Of a stretch of 64,000 nt of DNA, positions 35,267-44,255 are shown one piece after another (position 1 is the first letter of the stretch; each line of letters starts with the position of its first letter). This DNA is from Pandoraea iniqua (GTDB taxonomy: Bacteria > Pseudomonadota > Gammaproteobacteria > Burkholderiales > Burkholderiaceae), in contig NZ_CABPSF010000011.1 in NCBI RefSeq assembly GCF_902459685.1, positions 84,165-148,164 of the forward strand. The letters are read 5' to 3'. The position numbers and the translations under genes were made by a program. Under the pieces are notes generated by a model. The model was not told where the DNA came from. It searched no databases and saw only the letters and a list, made by a program, of their open reading frames with translations.

Positions 35267-36333
35267 CTCGTCGTATGTTATCAACGCTGATGTTTGTCAG
35301 CGTTGCGGCGTCAGCACAAGTCGTCACTAGCAAAGGAATGGCCAGCGTCAAGTACGACGGTTCGCTATTTTCCAGCGGCGCGAACTCAGACGTGAAGACC
35401 AAGGCATTCCACGATGCGCAGATCAATGCGATCGAGCGCTACTATGCCGAAAATGGAGAATCGCAATCCGAGAATTTCGACGCGATTGAAGCAAAGGTGT
35501 CCGAGAACCTCGACAAGTTCATCTTGGGTTCAACACTCGTTAGCGAATCAGACAAGACAGATGCGCACATGTACTCAGCCGTTGTCCGAGTCGACATCAA
35601 CGTAGCGAAACTGCGCAACGCAATAAAGGGAACGTCACCCACGGGAAGCATGGCGACCAATTCGCCTCATTCCCCTCTCACGTTTCTCTTCGTCGCACGG
35701 CAACAGGCGTCGGTGAAATCGTACGACGATCGAGTCTATAAGCGCGCCGACATCAAGGAGCATGCAAGCGAAAAGTCGACTCGAAGCGGATATTCCGGGA
35801 ACGCTTCCGTATCGATTGAAAGCGGCGGCAGCCGAACTCGAAAGGCCGATCAGGTGTCCTGGAGCATTTTGCCATCGGGCAATCTGAGCACCATCGTTAC
35901 CGGCGTCTTCGCCCAGTCGGGATTTCAAGTGGTCGATGCTGAATATGTTGAACCGTCCTCCGGCGGACACCTTCGTATGAGCGCCTTGGCGAAGGATTAC
36001 CAGAATGGCGACGACATTCAGCCGTCGACGATGCGAGAAGCCGTTCTGGGATTGAGGACGGCTCACGTTCCGTACCTCGCTTTAGGCACGCTCGACGTGG
36101 GAATGCAAGACACAGACGACGTAACCGGTCTCGCCCGCGTCTACGTGAGCGTGACTGCAAAATTGGTCGACGTCACCTCTGATTTCCCAAGAACTGTATC
36201 CGCAGTGGGCCCTGTTCAGTTTTCAGGGACCGGGCCGGACACCAGCGTAGCGCGGACCAATGCCTTGAAGAAGGCCGCCGATTCCGCCGCACGCGAACTA
36301 ATGGCACAAATGAACAACGCGCAAGTTCGCTAG
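35257..36333 (+). CDS. Exported LPP20/FlgT-like protein, operon gene 2
   Basis: 358 residues. The start overlaps the previous stop, with GGAG upstream. Signal peptide MQIARRMLSTLMFVSVAASA, cleaved about residue 20. Residues ~22-125 resemble the N-terminal domain of LPP20/FlgT proteins (KTKAFHDAQINAIERYYAEN; YSAVVRVDINVAKLRNAI). The central and C-terminal part has a CsgG/LpoB-like flavour (TIVTGVFAQSGFQVVDAEYV; LGLRTAHVPYLALGTLDVGM; ALKKAADSAARELMAQMN). These folds occur in flagellar and curli assembly proteins of the periplasm and outer membrane. The assignment is by pattern and is moderately secure. Confidence 0.72.
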   Translation: MQIARRMLSTLMFVSVAASAQVVTSKGMASVKYDGSLFSSGANSDVKTKAFHDAQINAIERYYAENGESQSENFDAIEAKVSENLDKFILGSTLVSESDKTDAHMYSAVVRVDINVAKLRNAIKGTSPTGSMATNSPHSPLTFLFVARQQASVKSYDDRVYKRADIKEHASEKSTRSGYSGNASVSIESGGSRTRKADQVSWSILPSGNLSTIVTGVFAQSGFQVVDAEYVEPSSGGHLRMSALAKDYQNGDDIQPSTMREAVLGLRTAHVPYLALGTLDVGMQDTDDVTGLARVYVSVTAKLVDVTSDFPRTVSAVGPVQFSGTGPDTSVARTNALKKAADSAARELMAQMNNAQVR

Positions 36334-36414
36334 TTGCCAACTTCGACCGCTTCAAGCGCTTAGGTTAACCAATGGGCGGTCGTGCAATTCCCTCATCATT
36401 TCCTTGGAAAATTT

Positions 36415-37083
36415 ATGCTCAAGAAAACCCTCGCCTCGGCTGCTGTTGCAATGCTTCTCGTGAACGGTGCTCACGCGTTCCCGTCATTTTCGGGGAAGAC
36501 AACCGGCACGCAGAATAGTGCGCCCGCTGCCGACGCAAGCGGGGCGCAAGCCGCTCTTGTCTCGAGTTATGCTGATGCCGGCCGTGAGGTCCTCATTGCA
36601 CAATCGTATCTGGCTGACGCCGTCGGACTGAAGGAGCTCTCCGCCAAGGCGAAGGCCACCGCTGAATCCCTCGGCAGCGGTGCCACGAAAGACAGTCTGC
36701 AGGATTCCGACAAGATGATGAGCGATACGTCGATCGCCTTGCAGGAACAGTTCAAGGCCGGCAATCTTCAGATGGATGCGTCAAGCAAGAAGGCCTATTC
36801 CGAGGGGATGCAACATCTGGGTAGCGGAATTCTTCGATACGCGGGCCTGCATGGCAAGATCACCGATTTCTCGAATGAAGCTAAGGCGCAACTCGAGAGC
36901 TCGTCCGTCATGGATAAGATGGCTGTGACGAAAAAGCTTTCAACCGGCACATACATCGTGTCAGAGACCCCGAAACAAGTGAGCAATCTGGGATCGACAC
37001 TGAAGACGGCGGCGGCATTCGCCACCAGCCAGGATATTCCGGTGCCGAAGGACGCAACAGCAGCACTGTCGGCAAAGTTCTAA
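36415..37083 (+). CDS. Exported helical protein, operon gene 3
   Basis: 222 residues. ATG at 36415 is chosen because it begins the signal peptide MLKKTLASAAVAMLLVNGAH (cleaved after AHA). An upstream in-frame ATG would add a non-signal extension. The mature protein is Ala/Lys/Ser-rich and mostly helical (SYADAGREVLIAQSYLADAV; KELSAKAKATAESLGSG; MDKMAVTKKLSTGTYIVSET), without cysteines. Its TAA overlaps the next ATG by one base (TAATG), so it is coupled to the lipoprotein gene. Family not recognised. Helical exported partners often accompany CsgG-like pores or assembly factors, but that is inference. Confidence 0.72.
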   Translation: MLKKTLASAAVAMLLVNGAHAFPSFSGKTTGTQNSAPAADASGAQAALVSSYADAGREVLIAQSYLADAVGLKELSAKAKATAESLGSGATKDSLQDSDKMMSDTSIALQEQFKAGNLQMDASSKKAYSEGMQHLGSGILRYAGLHGKITDFSNEAKAQLESSSVMDKMAVTKKLSTGTYIVSETPKQVSNLGSTLKTAAAFATSQDIPVPKDATAALSAKF

Positions 37084-38489
37084 TGAGCGCGGGCGCGGGC
37101 ATGTCGATGATTTCACAAGGATCCTGGCGTTCTACTGCCGTCGCATTGGCGGTCGGAATGCAGCTTGTAACGCTAGCAGGCTGTGACAAACTCAACCACC
37201 ACAGCGAGGAGGTCACGGTGTCGGCTATCGTGCCAGCGCCCGCATCTGGTTCGACTTCGCAAAGTGATTCGTCCGCTCCCGCAACAAACATAGGCACCGT
37301 AACACACGTTCACGTTCGCGCCGAAGGTATAGGGGCGAGCCCAGATGAGGCGCTGAGTCAAGCGTTACGACAAGCCATTATGCAGGTGAACGGCACGACG
37401 CTGGATCTCGCATCTTCTCAATTTAGGGCCGCTCTAACTGTCTCGACTGGAAGGTCGATGGTAGATTTGCAGTCGAGTGGGTTCGCCGAGTTGGTGCAAC
37501 AGGAAAGTCGGGGGGCGATATCAGATTTTCGGGTGACCGAACTCCGACGCGAGTCGTCCTCAGACAGCTCAATACACGCCGTCATTGAGGCTAACGTCGC
37601 AAAATTCAAAGGTCCGGATAGTGAAGGCCGCCCACGAATTATCGTGGCTCCCATCCGAATCAGCGGCAATGTCACACCGGCACTGAATCGAGAAGCGACA
37701 TTGGTTCGCCAACGTATCACCGACGCACTGACGCAGAGCGGCCGGTTCATCGTTCTTGAGCACGGTGCCACCCCCGAAATTGACGCGGAGTTGGAGCGGA
37801 TCGCTAACGGCCAAGCTTCGCCTGACCAGTTTTCAAAGCTTGGTCAGGGAGTTGGCGCAGATCTTGTGTGGGTTGGCCGCTTGAATGCGCTTTCGCCGAC
37901 CAACGCTTTAGACGAAGGAAGCGCAGTCAGGGGCCGAGGAGAATGGTCGATTTCTCAGCAGTTGGTCAATGTCACGACATCCGAAGTGCTGCTTAGCGAC
38001 ACGACGCCCGTTGATCAAAATTCCAAACTCGCGGATGGGCGCACGAGCTCGATCGAGAATTCAATCGCGTCGAAAGTCGTCTCTAGTATTCTGGTTCAGC
38101 TCTTTCCGGTGAGCATCGCGTCGCGCGATGGCATAAACGTTGTGCTCAGTCAGGGAGGGCAGTCGGTCAAAGTCGGGGCCTCTTACCAAGTCGTCTCCCT
38201 GGGCAAGGCCATCAAAGATCCTCAGACCGGACGTATGCTCGGGCGTACAGAGCAAGAGTGCTGTACCGTCGTCGTTGACAGGGTGGCACAAACATTATCG
38301 TACGGGCATCTTGAAAACATGAAGATCTCGCCCGACGAGCTAGTTGACGGTAACCTTGAATTGCGCCAACAAGTTGCGAGCGTCGCCCCGCCAGACAACC
38401 AACGTCAAAGCGCGGGCACTCAGCGAAAGGGAAAATCTACTCACAGAGGGAAAGATTCCGCTGCGTCTGAGCGAGACGACGACTGGTAA
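37083..38489 (+). CDS. FlgT/CsgG-like outer-membrane lipoprotein, operon gene 4
   Basis: 468 residues. The signal peptide ends in the lipobox LVTLAGC (lipidated Cys about residue 34; Asp at +2). Residues ~75-170 match the FlgT-type N-terminal domain (VHVRAEGIGASPDEALSQAL RQAI; QVNG). Residues ~185-350 form a CsgG/LpoB-like domain (RPRIIVAPIRIS; ALTQSGRFIVLEHG; LGQGVGADLVWVGRLNAL; ASKVVSSILVQLFPVSI), and a third small domain (GQSVKVGASYQVVSLGKAIK) is like the FlgT C-terminal part. The charged tail is low-complexity. FlgT strengthens the sodium-driven flagellar motor and CsgG is the curli secretion pore; no flagellar or curli genes are here, so the partners are the three exported proteins encoded upstream. 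Confidence 0.8.
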   Translation: MSAGAGMSMISQGSWRSTAVALAVGMQLVTLAGCDKLNHHSEEVTVSAIVPAPASGSTSQSDSSAPATNIGTVTHVHVRAEGIGASPDEALSQALRQAIMQVNGTTLDLASSQFRAALTVSTGRSMVDLQSSGFAELVQQESRGAISDFRVTELRRESSSDSSIHAVIEANVAKFKGPDSEGRPRIIVAPIRISGNVTPALNREATLVRQRITDALTQSGRFIVLEHGATPEIDAELERIANGQASPDQFSKLGQGVGADLVWVGRLNALSPTNALDEGSAVRGRGEWSISQQLVNVTTSEVLLSDTTPVDQNSKLADGRTSSIENSIASKVVSSILVQLFPVSIASRDGINVVLSQGGQSVKVGASYQVVSLGKAIKDPQTGRMLGRTEQECCTVVVDRVAQTLSYGHLENMKISPDELVDGNLELRQQVASVAPPDNQRQSAGTQRKGKSTHRGKDSAASERDDDW

Positions 38490-39052
38490 AACATACACGG
38501 CAATCGACGAAAAGAAATAAGGTCGACCAGCGCTGCCCCCCCTCCTTTTGGGATGGAACTGGCACTTGGGCACTCTCAGAGTAGGCCCAGCGCTTCCGAC
38601 CATACAATCGAATTCCAAAAACGCCGCTGACGTGCAATGGAAACTCAATCGCCACCCTCACGTTTCGAAATAATCCCCAGTCAGTAGCACTGTAGCGGAC
38701 CAAGCAGGCGACAGAAATTGAGGAAAAGTTCTCGCGCGGAACAATGCCACGCACGCATTTGTCAACTACGAGAAAGCCACAGCCAGTGAGTTCGCACCGT
38801 CCTTATGGTGACCTTCTCCCTCTGCGCGGGCCAATATCGTCTCCGTACATCTGCTCCCGATGATGAGGGTTTTCGGTACTGGTTACATCATTCGGCGTTC
38901 GGCGACGCCAAGCCATGCGGCGCTTGACAGACCGCTGCGACAGCGAAGAGAGGATCGAACACAACTTTCGGACGTGCATTCAGACTCCCCTTGGAAATGA
39001 GGGGGGCGGGGGGACTATGAGGTAAAAGTGTACCGAGACGCTAATACCTCAC
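38490..39052. other. Gap after the exported-protein operon
   Basis: About 560 bp. Only short overlapping frames; no gene, RNA or clear terminator hairpin was identified. A G-rich run occurs at 39000-39012. Confidence 0.4.
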
Positions 39053-39298
39053 TCAGCGCTTTTTCTCGTTGGTACGAGATGTTTTGGCTGCAAGGTTACC
39101 GCTGGGAGTCGCATTGCTCGCAGCATTCAGGCAATTCCGCTCAGCGTTCGCGCGACGCGCTTGCTTGACAATTTTTGCCGAGTCTTCGGTCTTCCGATAT
39201 GTCCGGGCGAGATGGCACTCACTGGCGGACGCCGCTGCCGAAAGTATCATCAATGACACGGCAAGAACGCTACCGCCAACGTATCGCAAAATTTCCAT
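39053..39298 (-). CDS. Small exported basic protein (81 aa)
   Basis: ATG at 39298 has GGAGGG 7-9 bases upstream, a strong site that decides the start. The signal peptide MEILRYVGGSVLAVSLMILS ends near AASASE. The ~50-residue mature part is basic with two cysteines (ECHLARTYRKTEDSAKIVKQ; RNCLNAASNATPSGNLAAKT), which could form one disulphide. No family recognised. It stands alone, downstream of the amidohydrolase in the same direction. Confidence 0.6.
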   Translation of the reverse strand: MEILRYVGGSVLAVSLMILSAAASASECHLARTYRKTEDSAKIVKQARRANAERNCLNAASNATPSGNLAAKTSRTNEKKR

Positions 39299-39436
39299 TG
39301 CGTTTCCCTCCACCTATATACGTGTGGACCTCATCGATCGCTAAAATGAATGCGGCGCGATCCCCTCCGCGCCCTCTTGACTAGGGCAAGCACGAAGGGG
39401 ACCGACCGCTTATGCGTCAGGCGAAGCGGCCATCCG

Positions 39437-41329
39437 TTAAGCAGCAAATTTCTTCTGGCCGCCAACCCACGTTTCGCTCACGTTGATGTCCATGAGTTTG
39501 GTAGGATCAACCGCGTACGGGTCGCTCTCGAGAATCGCAAAGTCGGCAAGCTTGCCCGCCTCAATCGATCCGAGCTCATCTGCCATGCCAATCTGCCCTG
39601 CCGCAAAATTCGTAACCGCTCGAAGTGCATTGGTCAGCGAGACGGCTTGCGCTTTCCCGATAACCGAGCTGTCAATATTGCACTGACGGGTCACAGCCGT
39701 CTGCACAAGCTGGAGCGTTCCAAGGTTCGAGCACGGAGCGTCCGTATGGAGCGTGAACGGTAGGTTTCGACTCACACAGCCGCCAGCGGGATCCATGTCT
39801 ACAGTACGCCGAGGCCCAAACAGTTGGTCACGATAGGCCGCACCGTAGAAGTAGACATGGTTCATCAGAAAACTGGGTTGTACACCGAGTCGCGCCATCC
39901 GATCAAGCTGATCGGATGTCACCATGGTGCAGTGCTCAATACGATTGACACCCGAGGAAGGATGCGCGCCATATGAAGCCTCAATGGCATCAAGTGCATT
40001 GTCGATGGTCTGGCTGCCGTTACAGTGAATCAACAGCGGCCATCCCGCAGCTTTGACTGATGCTACCAACTCCTTAAGCGCTTCCGGTGTGTAATTGGGG
40101 GTGCCATTCGTCCCATCGAGATATGGAGCTCGCTGTGCAGCTGTTCTCGTTTGATTCGATCCATCACCAACCACCTTCATGCCATAGATCGAAAATTGCG
40201 TGTTCGGAATACGCGTGGCCTTTGCACCGTAGCCAAACTTTTTGTACGGCTCGGCAGCCTTAAGACTCTCCGGCGAATCGACCATCAGGCTAACCGACGC
40301 CCGGCACGACGCCTCGTTCGCCACGGCCATGTAGTCGCCAATCAAGTTGTCTCCGCCGGCGCCTGGCAAAAGAAGTCCGGCCTCGTGGATGCACGTGTTG
40401 CCGTACGACGCATTTGTTGCAAGCCAGGCAGCGACCGCCGCGCCCGCGTTCTCCGGCGTCAACTTTTCCGGAGGAATTGCGGAGCTGAACATCGCAAGCG
40501 CCGGCATTTCATAAATGACCCCATTTGGCGTACCGTTCGGGTTTTGGCCGAAGTGCCCCCCGCCATTCGCCATGAGCTTTTTGTTCAGGTCACCAGCATC
40601 GGTGTTTGTGCTGATGCCCGCCGCTTTGAAGGCCGTACTATTTCCCGCGGCGGTATGCATGTTGATGTAATAGACGAGAATCGGGTGCTGAGTGGAAATG
40701 GCATCCAGATCAGGCATCCAAAAATCGCCCCCTCCCCCATGCATTCCATCGCCCTGCAATAGGTTGTCGTAAGCATAGAAGAGGAGCCACTGCCCCGGAG
40801 GCGTTTGACTGGCCTGCTTCGCAATGAGATCGATGACCGCCTTTCGATTCGGATAGCCCTTGGGAGCTTCCGGCTTCATCGGACTATATCCGCAGTACGT
40901 GAAGACAGACTTAATAAGCGCGCCGGTAACGGTGTGTTGATGAGGGTCGATGAAGCCAGGAAGAAGTGAGCGCCCGGCCAAATCAATCACTTGGGTCGAG
41001 GCGGACTTCTGCGCCATGATTTCGCTCTCAGGCCCTGCGGCCACAATACGTTCTCCCTTTACGGCAACCGCCCAATCGTGGAAAGGGCCGTCCGCAGTCG
41101 ACTTGCTCGCCAACGGTATGATCGGCCCGCCGCGGAAAATGTAATCAATCTGTACAGCACTTCCCCCACCCCCACTCCCCTTTGCGTAAGCTGATGCCAT
41201 AGAGGGTAAGATCAGCCCGGCGCCCGCTGCGGTAGCGAGAAACCGGCGGCGCGAGAAGGAGTTTGAAGATTTGAGACCGCTGAGCGCGCCCAGCCGACCA
41301 AAGAAATTACCTACGCATGCTTGACACAT
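39437..41329 (-). CDS. Tat-exported amidohydrolase (YtcJ-like)
   Basis: 630 residues from ATG at 41329 with AGGAG upstream. A twin-arginine signal SRRRFLATAAGAGLIL (about residues 27-48) targets it to the periplasm in folded form. The body is an amidohydrolase of the YtcJ/exoenzyme-regulatory type: IDLAGRSLLPGFIDPHQHTV with the metal-binding H-x-H, VNRIEHCTMVTSDQLDRMAR with a His, LPFTLHTDAPCSNLGTLQLV with the metal His/Asp, and GSIEAGKLADFAILESDPYA near the end. The substrate is unknown; these enzymes often hydrolyse amide or ester bonds of small molecules. A small membrane protein gene lies 111 bp upstream in the same direction and may share its transcript. Confidence 0.88.
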   Translation of the reverse strand: MCQACVGNFFGRLGALSGLKSSNSFSRRRFLATAAGAGLILPSMASAYAKGSGGGGSAVQIDYIFRGGPIIPLASKSTADGPFHDWAVAVKGERIVAAGPESEIMAQKSASTQVIDLAGRSLLPGFIDPHQHTVTGALIKSVFTYCGYSPMKPEAPKGYPNRKAVIDLIAKQASQTPPGQWLLFYAYDNLLQGDGMHGGGGDFWMPDLDAISTQHPILVYYINMHTAAGNSTAFKAAGISTNTDAGDLNKKLMANGGGHFGQNPNGTPNGVIYEMPALAMFSSAIPPEKLTPENAGAAVAAWLATNASYGNTCIHEAGLLLPGAGGDNLIGDYMAVANEASCRASVSLMVDSPESLKAAEPYKKFGYGAKATRIPNTQFSIYGMKVVGDGSNQTRTAAQRAPYLDGTNGTPNYTPEALKELVASVKAAGWPLLIHCNGSQTIDNALDAIEASYGAHPSSGVNRIEHCTMVTSDQLDRMARLGVQPSFLMNHVYFYGAAYRDQLFGPRRTVDMDPAGGCVSRNLPFTLHTDAPCSNLGTLQLVQTAVTRQCNIDSSVIGKAQAVSLTNALRAVTNFAAGQIGMADELGSIEAGKLADFAILESDPYAVDPTKLMDINVSETWVGGQKKFAA

Positions 41330-41440
41330 TTGTCGCTCCTGTCTCGAGGGATGCCCTCGTTTGAACAGCATTACGAAAATCAGAATTGAATACTACGGAA
41401 GTGGTGGTCGGACAGGAGCCGTCATCTGGGCACGCCTGCC

Positions 41441-41761
41441 TCAGGCATCCTGTATTTCTTCGGTCCTCAAAGAGCCTTGGTGCTCGTCCGAAATGGGCAC
41501 TTGCGAATGCGCGCTCAGTATCCGTCCCTGTTCAGACGTCGATCGGTACCTTCGCTTGAGCGTGGCGCGTAGCCAATGTCCCACAGCGACTATCACACCG
41601 AGCACTGTGAGCGCGAGGAAAAAGTCATTTGCGATACTTGCCACCAATGTCGGCATGGCGATGGGAGAATGCGGTGAACTCTCACCGAGAATGCGTATCT
41701 CAACCCGGACCAGGGCATAAATCACTGAGCCGTAAATGACAAGTTCCACCAGTCGGCGCAT
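41441..41761 (-). CDS. Small membrane protein, two helices
   Basis: 106 residues, start preceded by CCGGAG. A first membrane helix at about residues 5-22 (VELVIYGSVIYALVRVEI) and a second at about 45-62 (FFLALTVLGVIVAVGHWL), then a basic stretch (RATLKRRYRST) and a polar tail. The pattern is like DUF-type inner-membrane proteins paired with periplasmic enzymes. It is probably cotranscribed with the amidohydrolase downstream. Function unknown. Confidence 0.62.
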   Translation of the reverse strand: MRRLVELVIYGSVIYALVRVEIRILGESSPHSPIAMPTLVASIANDFFLALTVLGVIVAVGHWLRATLKRRYRSTSEQGRILSAHSQVPISDEHQGSLRTEEIQDA

Positions 41762-42112
41762 ACCGCGTCTCCGGAGAGCGGGGTCAGCCCAGCCATTGGC
41801 AGCCAGGCGGGACTATCCTGACAAGTCCCAACACGGCACATCAGCTCGACGCCCTGAGTTCGTATTTCGACGCAGCGCCTGAGAACGTGAACGAGTTCTC
41901 ACCAGTCGATTAGCGCCGATTCTAGTGCTGGCTCTACGCTGTCGACATCCCAACGCCTCCTCAACGTAAATGCCGCACCGAAACTCAAACGCAGACGCCG
42001 CATTTTCAAAAGCCCAACACTCTCGCCCGCAATGTCGCCCCTATCTTTATCCGCGTCTGCTCAATTCACGAGCAGCGGATTGGCAGCACCTATTTCTCGG
42101 CCTTCGCATGAC

Positions 42113-42147
42113 TTATGCACAGCCTTGTCCACCGAAAATGTGGATAA
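42113..42147. promoter_or_regulatory. Paired DnaA-box-like sites
   Basis: TTATGCACA at 42113-42121 fits the DnaA consensus TTATNCACA. TGTGGATAA at 42139-42147 is the reverse complement of TTATCCACA, also a perfect match. A weaker TTGTCCACC lies between them. The two perfect boxes are in opposite orientation, followed by an A-rich stretch. No replication gene is adjacent. Confidence 0.4.
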
Positions 42148-42281
42148 CGAAAAAATTAGTCTAGAACATCAACACGATTCGCTAGAGCTCGAGTGGCCTG
42201 GAGACTGCTTGCCATACCCTATATGCTGTCGTTCATGGAAATAGTGAATACGAAACCTTCGACGGTGCTATACGCGGCGTC

Positions 42282-42330
42282 GAGTCCTCCGATGGCGTCG
42301 GTAACGCTATTTCCGAGGGCTCGTTTTTTT
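42282..42330 (+). terminator. Terminator or attenuator before 42355 gene
   Basis: An 8-bp stem with one wobble pair (GAGTCCTC 42282-42289 with GAGGGCTC 42315-42322) closes a 25-nt loop and is followed by seven Ts (42324-42330). It ends 24 bp upstream of the next start codon, so it may end an upstream short transcript or attenuate the gene. Confidence 0.5.
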
Positions 42331-42354
42331 GATTTTTGTTGGGGAGGTCGTGAG

Positions 42355-42657
42355 ATGCTTGCCGTGAATCGGTACTTAATGTTGTGCGCAATCAACCGAG
42401 TGCGTTCACATGTTCCTGTTCTGATATTACTGGCGACGGCCACTGGAAATTGCCTTGCTGTGTTGCCACCCAGATATTTGGGTATTGAGAAATTCGATCA
42501 GTGTTTGGCCGAGAAACGTGTCAGTACGTTTCGGGTATGGTGTATGCCAGAAGAGAAGCCCCAAGCATGCCCCCGCTCGAGTTGGAAGCAACTACGCGCG
42601 CTGAAGGGACGAGAAGCAATCTCCCCGTGTGCCGAGAAAATTCCATCGTCTCAATGA
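42355..42657 (+). CDS. Small exported cysteine-containing protein (100 aa)
   Basis: ATG at 42355 has GGGGAGG 8-14 bases upstream, which sets the start. An N-terminal hydrophobic segment (HVPVLILLATATGNCLA) could be an uncleaved anchor or a long signal. The mature part has an ordered cysteine pattern: YLGIEKFDQCLAEKRVSTFR, VWCMPEEKPQACPRSSWKQL, and a final C in ISPCAEK. I recall similar small proteins in Burkholderia without assigned function. The preceding hairpin may regulate it. Confidence 0.6.
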   Translation: MLAVNRYLMLCAINRVRSHVPVLILLATATGNCLAVLPPRYLGIEKFDQCLAEKRVSTFRVWCMPEEKPQACPRSSWKQLRALKGREAISPCAEKIPSSQ

Positions 42658-42756
42658 TACATCCTAGGCGCGTAAGGATATGGGACAAGGTATACCGCTA
42701 TGCTGGAGCGAGCGACTGTCGAGTTAATCGCCTGATCCACTATGGAGTGTTTCACA

Positions 42757-43353
42757 ATGACAGATGACAATTCGGTCAATGTACTGGCGGTGGATGTCCG
42801 TGGACAACTCTCGCGAGTGCCTGCAGCTTCACTGCTCATCGAGTTTTCCAATGGCCAATCGCTTGAGTTCACGTGGCGGCAACATGCGGACGATCCTCGA
42901 CCGCCGTCCATCCAGGTGTGGGGCGGCCGAGTGCCACGCGATGAAGCATCCGAAAGAGAGAGACCCGTTCGCCCATACGGGCTATCGATTGTGCCGTGTG
43001 CCAGTAATCTGGTCACGGTCCAGCCACGTCCCGCTGGCGAACTGAGCTTGGCCTCGGCGAATGTCTACGCCGTGGATGACAATGATCGTTACGTGGCGAT
43101 AGTCGCGGAGTCGCTGGTTGTAGAGTTAGTTGGCGGACGGTCATTCGAGATCGCATGGAAGAATGAACAGACGGCATCGGTTGCAATCTACGGCGGACGG
43201 ATGGCACGAAAAGAATGGCTGTTCAGTGAAGTGCAACTGCGAACGCAAGCACTGGCCATTTTCCCTCTCGCAGGCAATGTCGTTCACGTCCATTCGTTTG
43301 CATTGCAAGAATTGGAGAGCACGACGGAGCGACGTCACCCCCGATTTGAGTAG
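42757..43353 (+). CDS. Two-repeat protein of unknown function, 3' end cut by IS
   Basis: 198 residues from ATG at 42757 (GGAG upstream). Two tandem modules of about 90 residues are evident: LAVDVRGQLSRVPAASLLIE ... VWGGRVPRDE ... GLSIVPCASNLVTV, and YAVDDNDRYVAIVAESLVVE ... IYGGRMARKE ... ALAIFPLAGNVVHV. Each looks like a small beta-barrel or sandwich. No signal peptide. The native C-terminus is missing: an IS407-type end begins at 43330, so the last eight residues (RRHPRFE and stop) are IS-derived. Family not recognised. Confidence 0.65.
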   Translation: MTDDNSVNVLAVDVRGQLSRVPAASLLIEFSNGQSLEFTWRQHADDPRPPSIQVWGGRVPRDEASERERPVRPYGLSIVPCASNLVTVQPRPAGELSLASANVYAVDDNDRYVAIVAESLVVELVGGRSFEIAWKNEQTASVAIYGGRMARKEWLFSEVQLRTQALAIFPLAGNVVHVHSFALQELESTTERRHPRFE

Positions 43354-43381
43354 CGCGACGATTTAGAGTCCAATCACGTAG
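43330..43381. mobile_element. 52-bp end fragment of an IS407-group element
   Basis: The sequence is the exact reverse complement of the right end of the IS at 4678-5880 (CGACGTCACCCCCGATTTGA and onward). It stops where another IS3 element begins at 43382, and the rest of the IS407 element is absent. Confidence 0.88.
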
Positions 43382-43414
43382 TGACCTCCCCCCCGGATAA
43401 CTGAGCACCTTGGC

Positions 43415-44255
43415 CTAGAGATCTCCGGCGTCAAGGTGGGCAAGTCGGAACTCACCCGGAGTCAGATCGCCTAGTGAGCTATGCGGCCTGAAGTCGTTGT
43501 AATCCTGTCGCCAGCCTTCGATCTTTTCTCGGGCATCGTCCAATGACAGAAACCAATGCACATTCAGACATTCATCCCGAAAACTGCCGTTAAACGACTC
43601 GATGAACGGATTGTCCGTGGGTTTGCCCGGACGGGAGAAGTCCAAGGTTACGCCATTTTCATACGCCCAGTGATCCAGCGCATGAGAAATAAATTCGCTC
43701 CCATTGTCGACCTGTATCCGTTTCGGGGCGCCTCGCAGCGCTTTCAGGCCCCATCGTTGCCACCACATCGGCCGCCCTCAAGGCGTAATCGACGGTGATC
43801 GCCAAGCTCTCCCGACTAAAGTTATCGACCACAGTTAAGGCCCGGATTTTCTGTCCGTTGAACAGCTGATCGGCCACGAAATCCATGCTCCAGCAGGCAT
43901 TCACCGTAGAGATTTCGGGTCGCTCCATGCGGTGTGCGGCAGCGACACGACACCGAGGCCGAGGCCGCTTACGCCGAAGATTCAGCCCCTCCTCACAGTA
44001 GATCCGGTACGTCTTCTTGTGATTTATCAGCCAGCCCTCGCGTCGTAGCAGAACATGAATGCGTTCGGCACCATAACGTATTCGCGTTTCGGCGATCTCC
44101 CGGATACGCCGCCGCTCAGCACGGTCATCGCGGGGATGAGGTCGATAAAAATACGTGGCCTGACGCAGTTGCAACACTGCCGTTGCTCGTCGGATGCTCA
44201 CCCGATACGCCTGCATCAAGAAGTCAGCCAGCTCGCGCTTGCGGGCCGGCTTCAC
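43415..44255 (-). pseudogene. IS3 family transposase OrfB, single-base frameshift
   Basis: The first part runs MKPARKRELADFLMQAYRVS ... WSMDFVADQLFNGQKIRALT ... YALRAADVVATMG. The second, in another frame, runs LKALRGAPKRIQVDNGSEFI ... DNPFIESFNGSFRDECLNVH ... FRPHSSLGDLTPGEF. They join if one base is removed from the G4 run (C4 at 43749-43752 on the plus strand). All three DDE blocks are present across the two parts. The shift is either a disabling mutation or a homopolymer error. Confidence 0.85.
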
